Shown here: positions 61,949-64,000 of the stretch, piece after piece
Position numbering within the stretch: position 1 is the first letter of the stretch
Layout of the letters: every line of letters begins with the position of its first letter
From: JBCBWG01 sp038523925
Lineage (GTDB): Bacteria > Pseudomonadota > Alphaproteobacteria > Rhizobiales > Hyphomicrobiaceae
DNA length: 64,000 nucleotides
NCBI GenBank assembly: GCA_038523925.1
Contig: JBCBIY010000008.1
Location: forward strand, 62,001-126,000
Direction: 5' to 3'
Notes under the pieces: model-generated
Database searches by the model: none
The model's input: the letters and a program-made list of their open reading frames with translations, nothing else
Told to the model about the DNA's origin: nothing
Translations under genes and position numbers: made by a program

Positions 61949-62425
61949 TTATGCAGCCTTCATGATCAAACACGTCGTCGTGCCGTGCGCGTAGATCCGC
62001 CCGGTCTCGTCGACGAGCTTGCCTTCTGACGTGCCGGTCGTGCGGCCTGCATGGATGACAGTGCCTTCCGCGCGCAACCGGCCGACACCCGGCTGGATCG
62101 CGCGAGTGTAGTGCACCTTGATCTCGAGCGTCGTGTAGATGGAGCCCTGCGGCACCGTTGTCTGCACCGCACAGGCCATGCAGCTATCCAGCAGCGTCGC
62201 AGCGTAGCCGCCGTGGATCGACCCGATCGGATTGAAATGCGCAGGCAGCGGCTCGCCTTCAAAGGCAACGAAGCCTTCTCGCGCCTCCACCAGCGCGAAA
62301 CCGACGGTCTCGCAAATCGGTGGCTGCGGCAGCGCGCCGGACGCGATGGCTTGCAGGAACGCGAGCCCGCTCATGCTGAGCAGCGTCTCTTTGTCGACGA
62401 CGCCGTACGTCACCTGATCGGACAT
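61949..62425 (-). CDS. PaaI-family hotdog-fold thioesterase
   Basis: A 158-residue hotdog-fold protein. NPIGSIHGGYAATLLDSCMACAV is the family signature (HGG and the catalytic acidic residue on the following helix). VGFALVEAREGFVAFEGEP and YTTLEIKVHYTRAIQPG complete the fold. GGAG about 8 nt upstream supports ATG 62425. It probably hydrolyses aryl- or acyl-CoA thioesters. It lies 34 bp downstream of the Lrp-type regulator gene on the same strand, so the two may be co-transcribed. Confidence 0.9.
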   Translation of the reverse strand: MSDQVTYGVVDKETLLSMSGLAFLQAIASGALPQPPICETVGFALVEAREGFVAFEGEPLPAHFNPIGSIHGGYAATLLDSCMACAVQTTVPQGSIYTTLEIKVHYTRAIQPGVGRLRAEGTVIHAGRTTGTSEGKLVDETGRIYAHGTTTCLIMKAA

Positions 62426-62459
62426 CTTTCGCTCCGTTGTCGCGGCGTAGCGCGATGCC

Positions 62460-62981
62460 TCAACTGGTGGGCTTTGCATCAGACGCCCCGCGGCCACGCG
62501 CCTTCGGCAATGCGTCTTCAGCGAACATAAGCGGCAGCGCGGTGGTGTACTTGATCTGCTCCATCGCGAACGCCGAGGCGACCTTCGCAATGTCGATCTT
62601 CGCAATCAGCTTTTTGTAGAACGCATCGTACGATTGGATGTCGGGGACCACGACGCGCAGCAGGTAATCAACCTCGCCGCTCATGCGGTAGAACTCGACG
62701 ACTTCCGGGAACGCTTCGACCACTTTGTGGAAGCGCGCCAGCCAGTCCGCGTTATGCTGATCGGTCTTGATCGAGACGAAGACCGTCACGCCGGCATCGA
62801 CCGCATTCTGGTCAACGAGCGCGACGCGTTTGCGGACGATCCCGGCCTCTTCCATCTTCTGGATGCGCCGCCAGCAAGGCGTCGTCGACAGCCCGACTGC
62901 CTTGCCGATCTCGGCGACAGGAAGTGTTGCGTCTTCCTGGAGGATCGCGAGAATTTTGAGGTCCATCGCATCAAGCGACAT
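62460..62981 (-). CDS. Lrp/AsnC-family transcriptional regulator
   Basis: A 173-residue regulator. The winged HTH (about 1-60) reads DAMDLKILAILQEDATLPVAEIGKAVGLS then CWRRIQKMEEAGIV. The RAM ligand-binding domain follows with VFVSIKTDQHNADWLARF and VEFYRMSGEVDYLLRVVVPD. I chose ATG 62981; ATG 62966 is possible. The ligand is probably an amino acid, and the nearest target is the downstream thioesterase gene. Given the branched-chain genes in this window it could act there, which is only an inference. Confidence 0.9.
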   Translation of the reverse strand: MSLDAMDLKILAILQEDATLPVAEIGKAVGLSTTPCWRRIQKMEEAGIVRKRVALVDQNAVDAGVTVFVSIKTDQHNADWLARFHKVVEAFPEVVEFYRMSGEVDYLLRVVVPDIQSYDAFYKKLIAKIDIAKVASAFAMEQIKYTTALPLMFAEDALPKARGRGASDAKPTS

Positions 62982-63054
62982 GGGATCGACTTTCGCGCTT
63001 CTTGATGATGGCGCAAAGGTCGACCGGCGCGCACACAAACGTCAATGGTTGGGC

Positions 63055-63699
63055 TCAGTTTTCCGTATGCGTCAGTGCCATGTCGACCGCGGACCGGAGC
63101 TCCGGCAACAACTCGCGCTCAAACCAAGGGTTGGCCTTCAGCCACGCATTGTTGCGCCACGACGGATGCGGCGTCGCGAACATGCGCGGTCCTTGATTGG
63201 CGAACGCATACTGGCGCCAGTTGCGGACCGTTTCTGTCAGCGTTGGCTTGGCTGACGCGCCCAAGTGCCAGCGCTGCGCGTAGCTTCCGACGAGCAGCAC
63301 CACTTCGAGTTCCTGCAACACCGACAGCGCCGCCTCGCGCCACCGAGGCGCACACTCGCGCCGTGGCGGCAGGTCTCCGCCCTTCGCGTCCTGGCCTGGA
63401 AAGCAAAAGCCCATCGGGACAATGGCCACCTTGGACTGGTCGTAGAAGGTCGCCTCGTCCATCTCGAGCCACGCGCGCAAGCGAATGCCGGAGGGATCGT
63501 AAAACGGTTTGCCTGACGCATGCGCGAGCGTCCCCGGCGCTTGGCTGCAGATCGCGACACGCGCGGTTTGCGAGATATGAAAGATCGGGCGCGGCTCGTG
63601 CGGGAGCGGTGTCTTTAACGGCTGCTCAACGCAGATGCGGCAGGCTTTGATGCGCTTGCGAAGTGCGGCAACGGAAGGCGGGCTTGCCGGCGCGGTCAT
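63055..63699 (-). CDS. Uracil-DNA-glycosylase-superfamily protein
   Basis: A 214-residue protein of the UDG superfamily. The N-terminal RIKACRICV and VAICSQAPGTLAHASGKPFYDPSG give the Cys-containing opening and the base-binding loop. The late motif HPSWRN (FATPHPSWRNN) replaces the usual HPS-type DNA-contact loop. Four Cys of the Fe-S types are not all visible, so it belongs to a less studied branch. The start may be ATG 63699, or TTG 63720, which overlaps the upstream gene's stop (TTGA). Function in base-excision repair is possible but unproven. Confidence 0.8.
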   Translation of the reverse strand: MTAPASPPSVAALRKRIKACRICVEQPLKTPLPHEPRPIFHISQTARVAICSQAPGTLAHASGKPFYDPSGIRLRAWLEMDEATFYDQSKVAIVPMGFCFPGQDAKGGDLPPRRECAPRWREAALSVLQELEVVLLVGSYAQRWHLGASAKPTLTETVRNWRQYAFANQGPRMFATPHPSWRNNAWLKANPWFERELLPELRSAVDMALTHTEN

Positions 63700-63716
63700 T
63701 GCATCGCGCTTGGCGT

Positions 63717-64000
63717 TCAAAAGGTCACCACAAGCCCGTCATCAGCGAGCTTCACGCGGGGGTGCGTGACCTGCTCGCGCGCGGCCAGCATCTCTGGGTT
63801 CATATGCGTCAGCAGGATCTGCTTGGCGCGAAGACGGTCGAGCCGGTCGCTCAACGTCTGCCAATCGAGATGGTAGGGGATGCCGGGTTTGAGCCCGTAG
63901 CACTCGGTGATGAAGAGGTCGGCGCCGTCAGCACAGGCGACGAGGTCATCAACCCACTCGGTATCTCCTGAAAACGCGAGCACCTTGTTTGCGAACGACA
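63717..64000 (-). CDS. Metallo-beta-lactamase-fold hydrolase, C-terminal part, cut by window edge
   Basis: The last 94 or so codons of a leftward gene whose start lies beyond the right edge. The visible part has VLAFSGDTEWVDDL (the late beta strand with a metal-binding Asp), ADLFITECY, IPYHLDWQTL and ILLTHMNPEM (a late metal-binding His). This resembles RNase Z/lactamase_B_2-type proteins. The N-terminal HxHxDH motif cannot be seen. Its stop codon overlaps a possible start of the glycosylase gene. Confidence 0.8.
   Translation of the reverse strand, partial: SFANKVLAFSGDTEWVDDLVACADGADLFITECYGLKPGIPYHLDWQTLSDRLDRLRAKQILLTHMNPEMLAAREQVTHPRVKLADDGLVVTF

Overview
The window is GC-rich, densely coded chromosomal DNA from an alphaproteobacterium, most probably of the Hyphomicrobiales (Rhizobiales) or a close relative. 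The support is gene order and family content: plsX-fabH-ihfA-merR, mutS-glnD, divergent miaA/serB, ilvB near ilvN, a DUF2865 protein, a TadG-like pilus protein and a TrhO-type tRNA hydroxylase. I cannot name a genus. There is no phage, insertion sequence, CRISPR array or plasmid gene, so this is a core-genome segment with some lineage-specific genes. Genes at both edges are cut: a caspase-fold protein on the left and a metallo-beta-lactamase-fold protein on the right.

Layout. 1-8.6 kb: metabolic genes (an orphan acetolactate-synthase-like TPP enzyme, a DapA-family aldolase, a glutathione transferase, threonine ammonia-lyase, a 3-hydroxyisobutyrate-dehydrogenase-like enzyme, and an amidase translationally coupled to a 64-residue partner), plus an AT-rich 370-bp stretch leading into a small membrane protein. 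8.7-14.2 kb: a branched-chain amino acid type ABC importer read leftwards as livK, hairpin, livH, livM, livG, a VOC-fold gene, livF. 14.4-18.3 kb: tRNA-Pro(GGG) and the lipid/DNA-architecture run yceD-plsX-fabH-ihfA-merR. 19.4-24.5 kb: an envelope module made of a membrane-anchored protein with three HhH-like repeats, a 32-residue membrane microprotein and a BON-repeat/OmpA protein. 24.6-30.5 kb: trhO overlapped by a 2OG oxygenase, small enzymes, an orphan TadG protein and a MmyB-type regulator. 30.7-36.3 kb: glnD-mutS. 36.4-47.8 kb: hydrolases, ilvN, ilvB, miaA, serB, a cation/Ca exchanger and an Atm1-type exporter. 48-55.7 kb: an arginine-rich LysM protein, LOG-MeaB and a secreted TPR-CHAT protein. 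55.9-64 kb: cimA-cysS, a hydratase-like enzyme, a DUF2865 protein, an intergenic region rich in DnaA-like boxes and inverted repeats, and small enzymes and regulators.

Two themes link the genes. First, branched-chain amino acid supply: 2-oxobutyrate can be made both from threonine (threonine ammonia-lyase) and from pyruvate (CimA), acetohydroxyacid synthase is complete (IlvB and IlvN), and a Liv-type importer lies nearby. Second, the window holds an unusual number of large, low-complexity or repeat-bearing envelope proteins (HhH/TM, BON-OmpA, LysM-Arg, TadG, TPR-CHAT, DUF2865). The least understood and most interesting loci are the 19.4-24.5 kb module and the exported CHAT protein. I did not find a clear-cut new defence or mobile system.
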